Assembly: GCA_023441055.1 (NCBI GenBank)
Contig: JAEZQY010000008.1
Location: 186,001 to 250,000 of the forward strand
Reading direction: 5' to 3'
Length of the DNA stretch: 64,000 nucleotides
Source of the DNA: Bacillota bacterium
GTDB lineage: Bacteria; Bacillota; Bacilli; Paenibacillales; UBA4045
Positions 27,173-36,951 of the stretch are shown here, piece after piece. The notes under the pieces were generated by a model, which had not been told where the DNA came from, made no database searches, and was given only the letters and a program-made list of their open reading frames with translations. Every line of letters starts with the position of its first letter. Positions within the stretch are counted from its first letter, which is position 1. A program made the translations under genes and the position numbers.

Positions 27173-28633
27173 TTAATCGACCTTAATCGTGTTGAACACC
27201 GTTTCCTGCACGGTTGCTGATGCCTTATCCAGCGCAGCCTTCAGATCTACATCCTTATTCGAAAATACTTCCTGCACGACATTCGTCATTGCTCCGTAGA
27301 AATCCTGCGTATTGAACTGCGCTTCTGGCTTCCCGTCGAGCAGGTTCAATACATCCTGATCATATTGATAGACGTTCTCATACTTATCATAGAGGGCTTT
27401 CATCTTCTGCCCGTACGCTGAATCCATCTTGAAGTATTCAATTACCGGCGGAATGAAGAACTTGCCTTCCGCTTGACGCGCCTTGATGCTCTCTTCAGCG
27501 GACGCGATCGCTTCGTCTGAGAAGTAATCGAAGGTAGCATACAAGAATGCGGCCTCTTGCTCAGCTTTGGAAGCATTCGGATTGATGACGAGATAGTCGC
27601 CGCCGAGTACACCTGTATGCTTGCCTCCTGCGTGCTGGGCCGGCATCGGATACACCGCGATATCCTCCTTCAGCATGCCTCCTTGATTCAAGCCTTGGTC
27701 AACAGGGCCGTCCGGTCCAGCTACAACCATTGCTGTGCGTCCCTGTGCGAATGAGCCAACTGCATCGCCCCAGCCCAGCGCCCAGTCTGTCGGAATGGCA
27801 TTCGCTTCCCATCTTAGCTTATGATAGAATGCCAACGCTTGCAGACCGGCCTCTGAATTGAACGTCGCGGTCACCTTGCCGTCAGCCACATTCTGGATCT
27901 CGCCGCCGGCTTCGAACAGGAAATTCGTCCAGTTCCAGCCCGACTCATTCCCCTTGCCCATCAGCGCGATGCCTGAGATGCCTGCAGCTGGATCGGACAC
28001 CGCCTTGGCCGTATTGTACAGATCATCCCACGTCCAATTTATCGGCGGTATGGCTGCGCCGCGATCTCTCAGCATCTTCAGGTTCACAACGGTTCCCACA
28101 ACATAGCCCTTCTGCGGAATCCCATACACCTTACCATCCAGAATAAACTGATTGGCCAGAATCGGATTGAACTGCTCCTTATTCAGATAGGCTTCCCACA
28201 GATCTGTAATATCGGCCGCCCATCCGCGTTCCGCTAGAAACTTGCCTTCTGTCGCATACGTATTGAACAAGGTAGGCGCTTCATTAGCCCCCATCTTGAT
28301 CCCGATCTCGGATGGGTTGTACTGCCAATCCGCTTTAATGATCGTGACATGTGGATACACATCCTGGTATCTGCGAATCTTGTCATCCTCCAATGCGCGG
28401 TCAGCCTCACGATCAGGTGTCGGATAATAGACGCTGATAGAGATTTGCTCACGCTTCGCATCTTCATTCCCTGTGTTATCCTTCGCATCATTGTTAGTCT
28501 GAGCAGGCTTGCTCGTGTTACCCGCAGTGCTGCCCCCGCTGCTTCCTCCTGAATTTCCACCGCATGCCGCCAGTATGCCGACGAGCATCAAGATGCAGAT
28601 TGTAGATAGGAATCCTTTACGCATTTGACCCAT
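27173..28633 (-). CDS. Sugar-binding lipoprotein (family 1 extracellular solute-binding)
   Basis: This 486-residue protein has the lipobox LAAC with Cys24 followed by a Gly/Ser/Thr-rich linker. The sequence after the linker is of the MalE/UgpB type (ISISVYYPTPD, WNWTNFLFEAGG, GVLGGDYLVINP), so it binds a sugar or sugar derivative for the two permeases upstream. GAGGGG lies nine bases before the ATG. The preceding permease ends 111 bases upstream. The large TIM-barrel-like gene follows. Confidence 0.93.
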   Translation of the reverse strand: MGQMRKGFLSTICILMLVGILAACGGNSGGSSGGSTAGNTSKPAQTNNDAKDNTGNEDAKREQISISVYYPTPDREADRALEDDKIRRYQDVYPHVTIIKADWQYNPSEIGIKMGANEAPTLFNTYATEGKFLAERGWAADITDLWEAYLNKEQFNPILANQFILDGKVYGIPQKGYVVGTVVNLKMLRDRGAAIPPINWTWDDLYNTAKAVSDPAAGISGIALMGKGNESGWNWTNFLFEAGGEIQNVADGKVTATFNSEAGLQALAFYHKLRWEANAIPTDWALGWGDAVGSFAQGRTAMVVAGPDGPVDQGLNQGGMLKEDIAVYPMPAQHAGGKHTGVLGGDYLVINPNASKAEQEAAFLYATFDYFSDEAIASAEESIKARQAEGKFFIPPVIEYFKMDSAYGQKMKALYDKYENVYQYDQDVLNLLDGKPEAQFNTQDFYGAMTNVVQEVFSNKDVDLKAALDKASATVQETVFNTIKVD

Positions 28634-28743
28634 TGCACGTTACCCCTCTTCATCCGTATTTGGTGTTGCAAGCTCATTATAGAGCGAGCCAAATTGTAAT
28701 TACGATGTGTATTCTTAAGTCAACTATGTGTAAGTTTACGACA

Positions 28744-29616
28744 TTATCCCTTCACGCCGGACAGATGCAAGCCACGCATAATGTACTTCTGGAACATGAG
28801 GAACACGAGAATTGGAGGCACTGAGATCATCGCTAAGATCGCGAAGCGCAGGTTCCAATCCATCATTCTGGCTTGAATCACATATTTCAGAATCGCCGTG
28901 GCCAGTGGATATCGATTATCGCTGTGCATCACCAGCGAAGGCCAGAACCAATCATTCCAGGCAGTCGCGAACACGAATATAGCAAGCGTCGCATAAATCG
29001 GAATCGATAGAGGGAAGGCCAGCTGAAAGTACAGTCTGAACTCGCTGGCCCCATCGATGCGGCCAGCCTCGAACAATTCATGATGCAGATCATCGAAGAA
29101 GCTCTTAAGCAGTAAGAGATAGAATGCATTGGCCCCCGCTGGCAGCCAGAACGCCCAGAAGCTGTTGAGCAGACCGAGCTCCTTCAGGTTAATGAAATTG
29201 GGAATGATATAGGTGGTCGGGGGAATCAGCAGCGTCGTCAGGAAGAACAGCGAGATAAACCGCTTGATCGGCACATCCATCTTGGATAGACTGAAGGCCG
29301 CTAAGCCCGTTATCAGCATAATCGACAGCATATTGCCACCGAAGATGGCCAGTGTATTCTTCATGAATTGCAGCAGATCTATATAACCCCAGGATTTCGA
29401 GAAGTTCCCCCATACCCATTCCACCGGCAGGAACCGAGGCGGGAAGCTGAATAATTCCTGATTGCGCTTCAATGCATTCATGAATAGATACGACACTGGG
29501 TACAGCATAGAGAACACCATAGCAGCGATCACCACGACCATCATGCTGTAGACCGCCCAAACCTTCTTGCTGTTGAAGTCAAATCTGGATAGTATACCGC
29601 GTTCATGCATGCGCAT
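28744..29616 (-). CDS. Carbohydrate ABC transporter permease, MalG type
   Basis: This 290-residue inner-membrane protein has about six helices and the EAA loop ELFEAGRIDGASEFRLYFQLAFP, and ends MRGLHLSGVKG. Its ATG overlaps the stop codon of the upstream permease as TAATG, a sign of translational coupling. Together they form the channel of the third importer. Confidence 0.95.
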   Translation of the reverse strand: MRMHERGILSRFDFNSKKVWAVYSMMVVVIAAMVFSMLYPVSYLFMNALKRNQELFSFPPRFLPVEWVWGNFSKSWGYIDLLQFMKNTLAIFGGNMLSIMLITGLAAFSLSKMDVPIKRFISLFFLTTLLIPPTTYIIPNFINLKELGLLNSFWAFWLPAGANAFYLLLLKSFFDDLHHELFEAGRIDGASEFRLYFQLAFPLSIPIYATLAIFVFATAWNDWFWPSLVMHSDNRYPLATAILKYVIQARMMDWNLRFAILAMISVPPILVFLMFQKYIMRGLHLSGVKG

Positions 29617-30539
29617 TAGCTATTCCCCTCCTTGTTGGACAGTCTGAAGTGCAGCAGAGCAACCATACTGAGAACAAGGAACATCAGAACACCCAGCGCT
29701 GAGGCAACTCCATAATTCAGCTGCGTTGTGGCATAGCGAATGATGAGCAGCGCATAGGTCAGCGTCGCATTGTTCGGCCCGCCTTCCAGCAGCGCTTGCT
29801 GGGTTTGGAAGCCTTGCGAGGTTGCTATAATCTGCAGCAGGAACAGCAGCAGCAGCAGGTTCTTGATGGAGGGCAGCGTGACATAGCGAATGCGGTTCCA
29901 GACGGAAGCGCCGTCAATCTCGGCAGCCTCATAGAGATCCCTGGGAATGCCCATCACGCCTGCGAGATAGATCAGCATCGCCGACCCGAACTGCTGCCAG
30001 GTCTCCATGATCACAATCGAGACCATGGACCAGCTTGGGTTCGTTAAGAAAGCAATCGGTTCATAGCCTAGCTGCGTCAGCGCCCCGTTGATCGGACCTA
30101 CCGGATCATAGAACCATCTCCACAATCCATACATGACGACTAACGGCACAACATTAGGCAGATAGGCGGCAATGCGCGCGAAGCCCTGGAACCATCTGAG
30201 CTCTGAGATTGCAATCGCGAATACGCAGGGTACCCAGAAGCCCATAATCAGTCCCAGGAGCATGTAATAGCCCGTATTCTTGACCGCAATCCAGATGGCC
30301 GGATCATTGAGCGCTCGTTCGTAATTAGCCCACCCTGCGAATGTGTTGCCTCTGACGAAATCGATCGTGTAGAAGCTGTAAATCACACCCTTGATAATCG
30401 GCATCCACAAGAAGAGAGCGAACACCGCAACAGCAGGCAGAACGAATAACAGTCCCCAGCCATAACGTATCGCTCTTCTTCCGCTCCTTGATCGTGAACT
30501 AGCATGAATCGTCTGATTCGTATTCATTGGTGCATGCAT
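29616..30539 (-). CDS. Carbohydrate ABC transporter permease, MalF type
   Basis: The 307-residue protein begins with a basic cytoplasmic tail and then YGWGLLFVLPAVAVFALFLW, followed by further helices and the EAA loop DLYEAAEIDGASVWNRIRYV. It partners the permease at 28744-29616, with which it overlaps. It starts 93 bases after the response-regulator gene, in an operon likely driven by the YesM/YesN pair. Confidence 0.95.
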   Translation of the reverse strand: MHAPMNTNQTIHASSRSRSGRRAIRYGWGLLFVLPAVAVFALFLWMPIIKGVIYSFYTIDFVRGNTFAGWANYERALNDPAIWIAVKNTGYYMLLGLIMGFWVPCVFAIAISELRWFQGFARIAAYLPNVVPLVVMYGLWRWFYDPVGPINGALTQLGYEPIAFLTNPSWSMVSIVIMETWQQFGSAMLIYLAGVMGIPRDLYEAAEIDGASVWNRIRYVTLPSIKNLLLLLFLLQIIATSQGFQTQQALLEGGPNNATLTYALLIIRYATTQLNYGVASALGVLMFLVLSMVALLHFRLSNKEGNS

Positions 30540-30631
30540 TCCGCTTCCTCCAAGCTTCTATTGTCTATTCCTATCATAGTGAGCTTGCGGAGCTGAGGGA
30601 ATGTGCGATTCTAATCGGATCGTAGTCAATC

Positions 30632-31942
30632 TTACTTCTTGATGTCAGTTGGACTGCAGCCGAAGTACTTCTTGAATATCTTGCTGAAGTGCTCTGGGGA
30701 CTCATAGCCTACTCGATCCGCAACTTCATATCGTCTCAGATCGGTTGTCTGAATCAGTCGTTTGCCCTCTTCCATCCGCAGCTTAATGACATATTCCCAC
30801 AGATTGAAGCCCGTATACTTCTTGTATAGATAGCTTAGATAATTCGGACTGATGTGATTGCGAGCAGCCACTTCGTTCAACGTCAGACCCTTCTGATCAT
30901 AATTCTGATCCAGATAGGCGCGAACTTGTTCCACAATCGTGTTATTGTGAGCCAACAGCTCCTCAGCGGAGGGATCCGACTGATACATATTCCAGTTCAA
31001 ATCGCCATAATAGAACACCTGATTTTCCAGATGCATGTGATTCCAGCTGATTGCCTTGCTTGCCTGCTCATGGAGCGCCGGGATAGAAGCGGTGTCCTTC
31101 ATAATCTGGCTGATTCCAATTGAGCAATCCAGCTGAAGATAGCGCTGGATCGTAGCGATAACGGTCCGGCTAACAAGCTCTAGCTGTTCGAGTTTATTCA
31201 ATCGCGCGTCCAGGAAAGTCTGCTCCTCCCACTGAACGATAACGGTAACCTCGTCATTCGGCGCGTAGACCGACAGACAGCGCAGCTCCTGATCCAGAAT
31301 TTCATGAGCTATATTCCGTATGGCATAGAGGAAGAGCGCGTTGTCCTCCTTGCGGGTCGCTCGCGGCTCCAATTCCTGCACGTTCAATTTGGGTTTAATC
31401 TTCATCAATGCAAAATACGGACCTATCAATCTTGCGGCTAAGGAAGATGAGAGTTGACGTTCGCCCCTGATATAATGATCCAGCTGCTCTGACCATTCCC
31501 TATGCGGTTCTTCAAGCATGAAGTCCGACTTCATCTGCGCGATCTTAGCTGGGTCTGGCTGATTGGACTTGTCGATCTTAAGCAGCACATTGCGCACAGA
31601 GTCCAGCAGCTGATTGTTGTTGATCGGCTTCACTTGATAATCCTTAGCGCCCAGCCGCATCGCCTGCTGCGCATATTGGAACGTATCATGCGCAGAGATG
31701 ACGATCGTCTGAATACGCGGATGAATGATCTTGGCCTGATGCATCAATTCAATCCCGCTCATGGCCCCCATCTGGATGTCCGTAATTAATAAATCGATAT
31801 CATCCATCCGTAGATAATCCAGCGCCTCGGCACCGCTATGGGCAATCTGAATTGAGTCGATGTCCAAATCGGATTGCTCCAGCAGATTGCTTAACCCCTT
31901 GCAGATCAGCGGTTCATCATCGACGATCAGAATGTGATACAT
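30632..31942 (-). CDS. Response regulator, YesN type (receiver + AraC HTH)
   Basis: This is a protein of about 436 residues. The receiver domain begins MYHILIVDDEP, and the phospho-acceptor is Asp55 in LLITDIQMG. The C-terminal AraC motifs are LNEVAARNHISPNYLSYLYKKY and EVADRVGYESPEHFSKIFKKYF. I chose the ATG at 31942 because GGAGG lies eight bases upstream. It overlaps the kinase gene (ends 31917) by 26 bases, so the pair is coupled. It probably activates the downstream importer operon. Confidence 0.93.
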   Translation of the reverse strand: MYHILIVDDEPLICKGLSNLLEQSDLDIDSIQIAHSGAEALDYLRMDDIDLLITDIQMGAMSGIELMHQAKIIHPRIQTIVISAHDTFQYAQQAMRLGAKDYQVKPINNNQLLDSVRNVLLKIDKSNQPDPAKIAQMKSDFMLEEPHREWSEQLDHYIRGERQLSSSLAARLIGPYFALMKIKPKLNVQELEPRATRKEDNALFLYAIRNIAHEILDQELRCLSVYAPNDEVTVIVQWEEQTFLDARLNKLEQLELVSRTVIATIQRYLQLDCSIGISQIMKDTASIPALHEQASKAISWNHMHLENQVFYYGDLNWNMYQSDPSAEELLAHNNTIVEQVRAYLDQNYDQKGLTLNEVAARNHISPNYLSYLYKKYTGFNLWEYVIKLRMEEGKRLIQTTDLRRYEVADRVGYESPEHFSKIFKKYFGCSPTDIKK

Positions 31943-33746
31943 GCTCGCCGCCTCCATCCTTGTTGGTATTGTCGCGCAATGGCAGCAGCAGCCTCACCCT
32001 TGTCCCCTGGTCCTCTCGCCGCTCATACCGTAGTCCATACTCCTGCCCATAATGGAGCTGAATCCGCTTATGCACGTTCCGAGCGCCATAGCCGGCAGAT
32101 AACTCATCGTCTGCCGTCTCCAGACTTCGCTGCAATGCTTCATGATCCACGTCCTTATAGCCATTATCCTCGACGCTGACTACCGCGTAATGCTGATCAA
32201 GATAGCAGCTGACTGCAATTCTCCCATCTTCAGCCATATAGCGCACCCCATGCAGGATGGCATTCTCGATAAGCGGCTGGATCGAAACCTTGGGGATAAG
32301 CATTGCCTTTACCTCATCGATTACTCGCCATTCGACTTCGAATCCATATTCGAAGCGCTTCTGCTGCAGATTCACGTACGCCATCGCATGCTCCAGCTCT
32401 TCGTCTAGCCGGATGAGCTCCCGGCCTCTGCTCAAGCTGATCCGCATCAGCTTGGAGAGGTCCTTGATCATATCCGCAGCCTCATTCTCGCCCTGCAGCG
32501 CGCACTTCCAATAGACACTCTCCAATGTGTTGTACAGGAGATGGGGATTAATTTGCTGGTACAATAAATTCAACTGCGCTTCCTTCTGTTGAAGCTCCAT
32601 AATATACTTGTCGTGCACCAGCTGGTTAAACCTGCTCGCCATATCATGAATGGAAGACACCAGACTGCCGATTTCATCCCTGCGCTCCATCTCGCGCAGC
32701 GCAGGCACACGCTTGCCGGGTTCATACGCCTTGAAGAAGGTCACCATCTTGAACAGCGGTGTGATGAGCGATCGCAGGAAGTAGAGGATCACCAGGAAGA
32801 ATAAGACCAGATAGGCAGCTGAGAGCAGTAATATGGCTCCCTTCACCTCGTTCTGTCTCTCCACAAGCGAATTAGTCGGTATTTTGTATATCAGCTTATG
32901 GTTCATAATCGAATTGGTATGTATGACATGGATACTGTCTTCATCAATCGCATAGGACACATTATCCTGGCTCACTGTAAGCTTGGCCGCATCTGGAAGC
33001 TCCACGTGATCGCTCATCGCCAGCACGGCATCCGTTCCATAATACAGCTCATTGTCCAGATTGGCGATGCTCAGATGACTGCCTACCGGCAACGAGATCC
33101 GTCGCAGCGAATCGCCCATCTTATTATCCATATTCGTAGCGATCAACACGCCTATGACTGAGTTGCCTTCGGACAGCAGATTGACAGCTCGAATCAGAGC
33201 AAGCGTAGGCTCCCGATCGGGCCCGGAATCTTCGATTACGCTAAGAATGGCCTTGCCCTTCAAGCTTACGGCTTTCTGGTACCAATCGGGCTGCTCTTCC
33301 TTATCGAAGAAGAAGATGAAGCTCTTATTCTGTGTGAGATAGCTAGGGGCGAACGAGAATAGATCATGCTCATCCGGGACGAAGAAGGAATAGCGAATCG
33401 TCTGACCACCGTCAATTCCCATGGAATGAGAGGCCAGAAATTCATTCATTCGCTGATATTGCTTCACCTCGCTGATAGAAGCGGTTGCAAGCTCCCTTGC
33501 GGCGAAGCTCTGCGTCAGCGGGTGTTGAATAATCGTAGTCATAATTCGATTGACGGTATCAATATCCCGATCGATCATGGCATGATTCAATTTAATCATC
33601 TCAACATACGCATCTGTCACTTGATTCTTCAGAATATCCTCGGTCTGCTCGCTAGCCATCCAGTAGATCAGCATGATTGGCGATACTAACAATATCAAAA
33701 CAATAATAAGCTGCCAACGTATCGTTATTCGAGTCAGTGGATTCAA
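31917..33746 (-). CDS. Sensor histidine kinase, YesM type
   Basis: The protein has 609 residues, with a membrane helix at about 12-30, an extracellular sensor region (31-302), a second helix at 303-324 and a HAMP-like segment. The kinase domain has LLYQQINPHLLYNTLESVYW with His402, the N-box LIENAILHGV, and a GYGARNVHKRIQLHYG box. It should sense an external carbohydrate and phosphorylate the coupled YesN regulator. Confidence 0.95.
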   Translation of the reverse strand: MNPLTRITIRWQLIIVLILLVSPIMLIYWMASEQTEDILKNQVTDAYVEMIKLNHAMIDRDIDTVNRIMTTIIQHPLTQSFAARELATASISEVKQYQRMNEFLASHSMGIDGGQTIRYSFFVPDEHDLFSFAPSYLTQNKSFIFFFDKEEQPDWYQKAVSLKGKAILSVIEDSGPDREPTLALIRAVNLLSEGNSVIGVLIATNMDNKMGDSLRRISLPVGSHLSIANLDNELYYGTDAVLAMSDHVELPDAAKLTVSQDNVSYAIDEDSIHVIHTNSIMNHKLIYKIPTNSLVERQNEVKGAILLLSAAYLVLFFLVILYFLRSLITPLFKMVTFFKAYEPGKRVPALREMERRDEIGSLVSSIHDMASRFNQLVHDKYIMELQQKEAQLNLLYQQINPHLLYNTLESVYWKCALQGENEAADMIKDLSKLMRISLSRGRELIRLDEELEHAMAYVNLQQKRFEYGFEVEWRVIDEVKAMLIPKVSIQPLIENAILHGVRYMAEDGRIAVSCYLDQHYAVVSVEDNGYKDVDHEALQRSLETADDELSAGYGARNVHKRIQLHYGQEYGLRYERREDQGTRVRLLLPLRDNTNKDGGGEHVSHSDRR

Positions 33747-33854
33747 CAGTCATCCTCCCTTCCCACCAATATATCAGAGATAACCAGACTGCTATATGTC
33801 GAATCTTATCGTGATTGTATTCATTTCTATTGGATCCTCCATATTCCTGCAAAC

Positions 33855-33887
33855 GACAGAAAACCGTCGGAGTCTATCTCCGACGGT
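33855..33887 (-). terminator. Rho-independent terminator after the alpha-galactosidase gene
   Basis: CCGTCGGAG and CTCCGACGG form a 9-bp stem around a five-base loop (33864-33886), followed on the minus strand by TTTTCTG. It lies 20 bases after the GH36 stop codon. Confidence 0.8.
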
Positions 33888-33907
33888 CAATTACTATGCC
33901 TATGTGA

Positions 33908-36091
33908 TTAAATCGCCCGCAGCGTGAATACGCGGCTGGCGAAATCTCCGTGCAATCCTTGCAAGGACAGGCCATGCTGCATGAGGCGGTCGCCACCGAA
34001 AGCAGTGTCTGTATCGCCAACTCGATAATTCAGTTCGGCGGCCAGGCCTTGCAATTTCAGCCAACGCAGCGGCGCATACGGTTCAGCTAATACTTGGAAG
34101 TAGAACACAATTGCTTCTCGCTGATCTGCAGAAACGAACATCCAGGCGGTCTCATTGCCCTCGAACGGACTCTTCAAGCGATATAATTCACCTTGCTGTA
34201 TGAGTGCACGGTATGTCTTATAGAACGCCACCTGCTGCTTGACAAGCTCCTTCTCCTCCTCAGACAACTTCGTTAGATCCAGCTCGTAGCCGAAATTGCC
34301 CGACATCGCTACATCACCGCGCATCTCCAGTGGAACAGACCGGCCAACCTGATGATTCGGGATAGCCGACACATGCGCCCCCATAGTGCTGACCGGATAA
34401 ACGAGACTTGTGCCGTACTGAATCTTCAGTCGTTCAACCGCATCTGTATCATCGCTTGTCCACGTCTGCGGCATGTAGTACAGCATCCCTGGATCGAAGC
34501 GACCGCCGCCGCCCGAGCAGCTCTCGAATAGAATATTCGGGAAGGTCGAGGTGATCCGCTCGAGAAGCTCATACAGACCGAGCATATAACGATGCGCCGT
34601 CTCCTTCTGACGCTCCGGCGGCAGGAGGGCGGAACCAATCTCCGTCATATGGCGATTCATATCCCATTTCACATAGGATATTGGGGCGCTGGAGAATACA
34701 CCGCTGAGCGTCTCGAATAAGTAATCCCTCACATCAGTGCGAGACATATCCAGCACCAGCTGCTGCCTGCCTTCTGTTCGCCTGCGATCAGGCACATGGA
34801 GGCACCAATCCGGATGCGCGCGGTACAATTCACTGTCCGGTGACACCATCTCCGGTTCTACCCACAAGCCGAATTGAAGATCGAGCTTGTTGACGCGGTC
34901 TGCGAGATCCTCCAGTCCGCCCGGTAATTTATTCTTATCTACAAACCAATCGCCTAGCGAGCTATTATCGGTATCACGCTTGCCAAACCAGCCATCATCG
35001 AGCACGAATAGCTCGATGCCAAGCTCGCTGGCATCCCTTGCGATCGATTCGATCTTATCCGCAGTGAAGTTGAAGTAAGTCGCTTCCCAATTGTTAATTA
35101 GAATTGGACGTTCCTTATCGCGATGCACGCCACGGCACAATCGGCTGCGATACAGCCTATGGTATGTTCGTGACATCCCGCCCAGGCCATTATTGGAATA
35201 GACCATCACAGCTTCAGGCGTCTGGAAGTGCTCACCAGCTTGGAGCAACCAACTGAAATCGAATGGATTGATGCCAATCGAGACACGAGTCGTCGCGAAT
35301 TGGTCAACTTCGGCTTCTGCCGCGAAGCTTCCGCTGTAAACCAGGCTGAATCCGTAAACTTCACCTTGCTGTTCATCCGCGCCTCGTCTTAGAATAGCAG
35401 CGAACGGATTCAATTGATGACTGCTGGCCCCGCGCCTGCTCTCGATGCGTGTGCCGCCTTGTGCAAGTGCGCGGCGCTGCACATGTCGTTCTCTCGTCCA
35501 TGAGCCAGCTAGCTGCAGCCAATCATAATCGGAATCTGGAAAGTCTATACTAGCGCTTGCAGCATGCTCCAGTCGAATGGATTCACTACCGAGATTATTG
35601 AAGCTAGTAGATCGAACTACTACATCATGCTGAGAGAACACGGTGTATCTGAGCACGACCTCTAATCCAGAAGGATCACGCAGGAATAGCTCGAGCGTCT
35701 CCGCTTCCGCATCGGATTCTGTATAGACATGAGGTAAGCCCTGCAGGGCAGGCTTGCCCGGTGTTATTCTGTACGAGTGGTAGATGAGTTCGGTTATTCT
35801 TGTTCCGTTGTCCAGCTGCACCTGATAGGCTGGCCCTCGGAAGTCGCTTGTCCCATACTGGGGATATTCCTGCGGAAGTGTATCTAATGTGATACTTCGT
35901 TTCGATGGTATTGGATTAGGCGCGAAGGCGCGTTCTTGAAGCTGCAGCATCTGAGTGAGGTCCGCATCATCGCGCAGCCTTGCGCCCCAATACACATGTG
36001 CGGGATGCCCTTCCACGATCTGGATTAGATAACTCATTCCTTCTGATTGCAAGTGAAAAAGTTGATTAGAAGCCTGATAAGAAATGGTCAC
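33908..36091 (-). CDS. Alpha-galactosidase (GH36)
   Basis: The 727-residue protein carries the GH36 motifs LFVLDDGWFGKRDTD, KFGLWVEPEMV-type LQFGLWVEPEMVSPDSELY, nucleophile Asp477 in YVKWDMNRH, and WTSDDTDAVERL with the acid/base Asp at 547 (or 548). CSGGGGRFDPGM is also typical. It cleaves alpha-1,6-galactosides such as raffinose, stachyose and melibiose. No signal peptide is present, so the substrate is imported. It is monocistronic here, with its own terminator. Confidence 0.96.
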   Translation of the reverse strand: MTISYQASNQLFHLQSEGMSYLIQIVEGHPAHVYWGARLRDDADLTQMLQLQERAFAPNPIPSKRSITLDTLPQEYPQYGTSDFRGPAYQVQLDNGTRITELIYHSYRITPGKPALQGLPHVYTESDAEAETLELFLRDPSGLEVVLRYTVFSQHDVVVRSTSFNNLGSESIRLEHAASASIDFPDSDYDWLQLAGSWTRERHVQRRALAQGGTRIESRRGASSHQLNPFAAILRRGADEQQGEVYGFSLVYSGSFAAEAEVDQFATTRVSIGINPFDFSWLLQAGEHFQTPEAVMVYSNNGLGGMSRTYHRLYRSRLCRGVHRDKERPILINNWEATYFNFTADKIESIARDASELGIELFVLDDGWFGKRDTDNSSLGDWFVDKNKLPGGLEDLADRVNKLDLQFGLWVEPEMVSPDSELYRAHPDWCLHVPDRRRTEGRQQLVLDMSRTDVRDYLFETLSGVFSSAPISYVKWDMNRHMTEIGSALLPPERQKETAHRYMLGLYELLERITSTFPNILFESCSGGGGRFDPGMLYYMPQTWTSDDTDAVERLKIQYGTSLVYPVSTMGAHVSAIPNHQVGRSVPLEMRGDVAMSGNFGYELDLTKLSEEEKELVKQQVAFYKTYRALIQQGELYRLKSPFEGNETAWMFVSADQREAIVFYFQVLAEPYAPLRWLKLQGLAAELNYRVGDTDTAFGGDRLMQHGLSLQGLHGDFASRVFTLRAI

Positions 36092-36123
36092 GATTCATCC
36101 TCCCTGTCTTTGTCAATCTACAG

Positions 36124-36930
36124 CTAAACCAGCATTTCAAGAATAATCCCAGCGGTCTCTTCGATCGCGCGTTCTGTCACATCAATTACTGGACATTGCA
36201 GTCTAGCCATAATCTCATTGGCCGAGGCGATCTCATACCTGATCCGTTCAAGCGACGCATAGGTGGCACGATCCGGTAAGCCTAGCGCACGAAGGCGCTC
36301 CGTTCGAATACGGAGCAGGCGCTCCGGCTCCATGGTAAGTCCGACAACCAGGCGGTCTCCCGCGGCGAACAGCTCACTCGGCGGCTTCACCTCTGGCGTA
36401 AGCGGATAATTCGCTGTCTTATAGCCTCGGTGGGCCAGGAAGATGCTCAGCGGCGTCTTGGAGGTGCGGGATACGCCGACCAGTACGACTTGAGCCAGTA
36501 ACAGACCTCTGGCATCCTTGCCGTCGTCATACTTAACCGCGAACTCGACTGCTTCGATCTTGCGGAAGTACTGCTCATCCATCTCATGCAGCAGGCCAGG
36601 CTTGTACTTCGGGGCATCATTGAATGTATCCACGAATGCCTGCATCATCGGCCCCATCACATCAACGGCGCGAACACCGCTCTTCACCGTCTCCTCGCGC
36701 ATCGTATCGCGAAGCTCCGGCTGCACTAGCGTATACGCGATGAAGCCCCCTGCCGCCTTAGCCTCTAGAATGATTGCTCTAACTTCATCCTCCAGCTTCA
36801 CTTGACCGTATCGCTTGACCTTGAATTCCTCGGTCGCGAACTGTCTGATCGTAGCCCGCACGACCGCTTCAGCCGTATCGCCAATTGCGTCCGAGCATAC
36901 GAAGATTATTTTCTCTGAATTGTCAGGCAT
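36124..36930 (-). CDS. ppsR: PPDK/PEP synthase regulatory protein (DUF299, kinase-pyrophosphorylase)
   Basis: The 268-residue protein has the family motif GVSRTSKTP at 152-160, which forms the nucleotide-binding loop, and starts IIFVCSDAIGDTAEAVVRA. It switches pyruvate,phosphate dikinase (or PEP synthase) on and off by ADP-dependent phosphorylation and Pi-dependent dephosphorylation. In B. subtilis the homologue (YqfL) is encoded beside CcpN, the same pairing as here. The gene starts 21 bases after the CcpN gene stop. Confidence 0.95.
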   Translation of the reverse strand: MPDNSEKIIFVCSDAIGDTAEAVVRATIRQFATEEFKVKRYGQVKLEDEVRAIILEAKAAGGFIAYTLVQPELRDTMREETVKSGVRAVDVMGPMMQAFVDTFNDAPKYKPGLLHEMDEQYFRKIEAVEFAVKYDDGKDARGLLLAQVVLVGVSRTSKTPLSIFLAHRGYKTANYPLTPEVKPPSELFAAGDRLVVGLTMEPERLLRIRTERLRALGLPDRATYASLERIRYEIASANEIMARLQCPVIDVTERAIEETAGIILEMLV

Positions 36931-36951
36931 CCTCTGTCCTCCATCAGCCGA

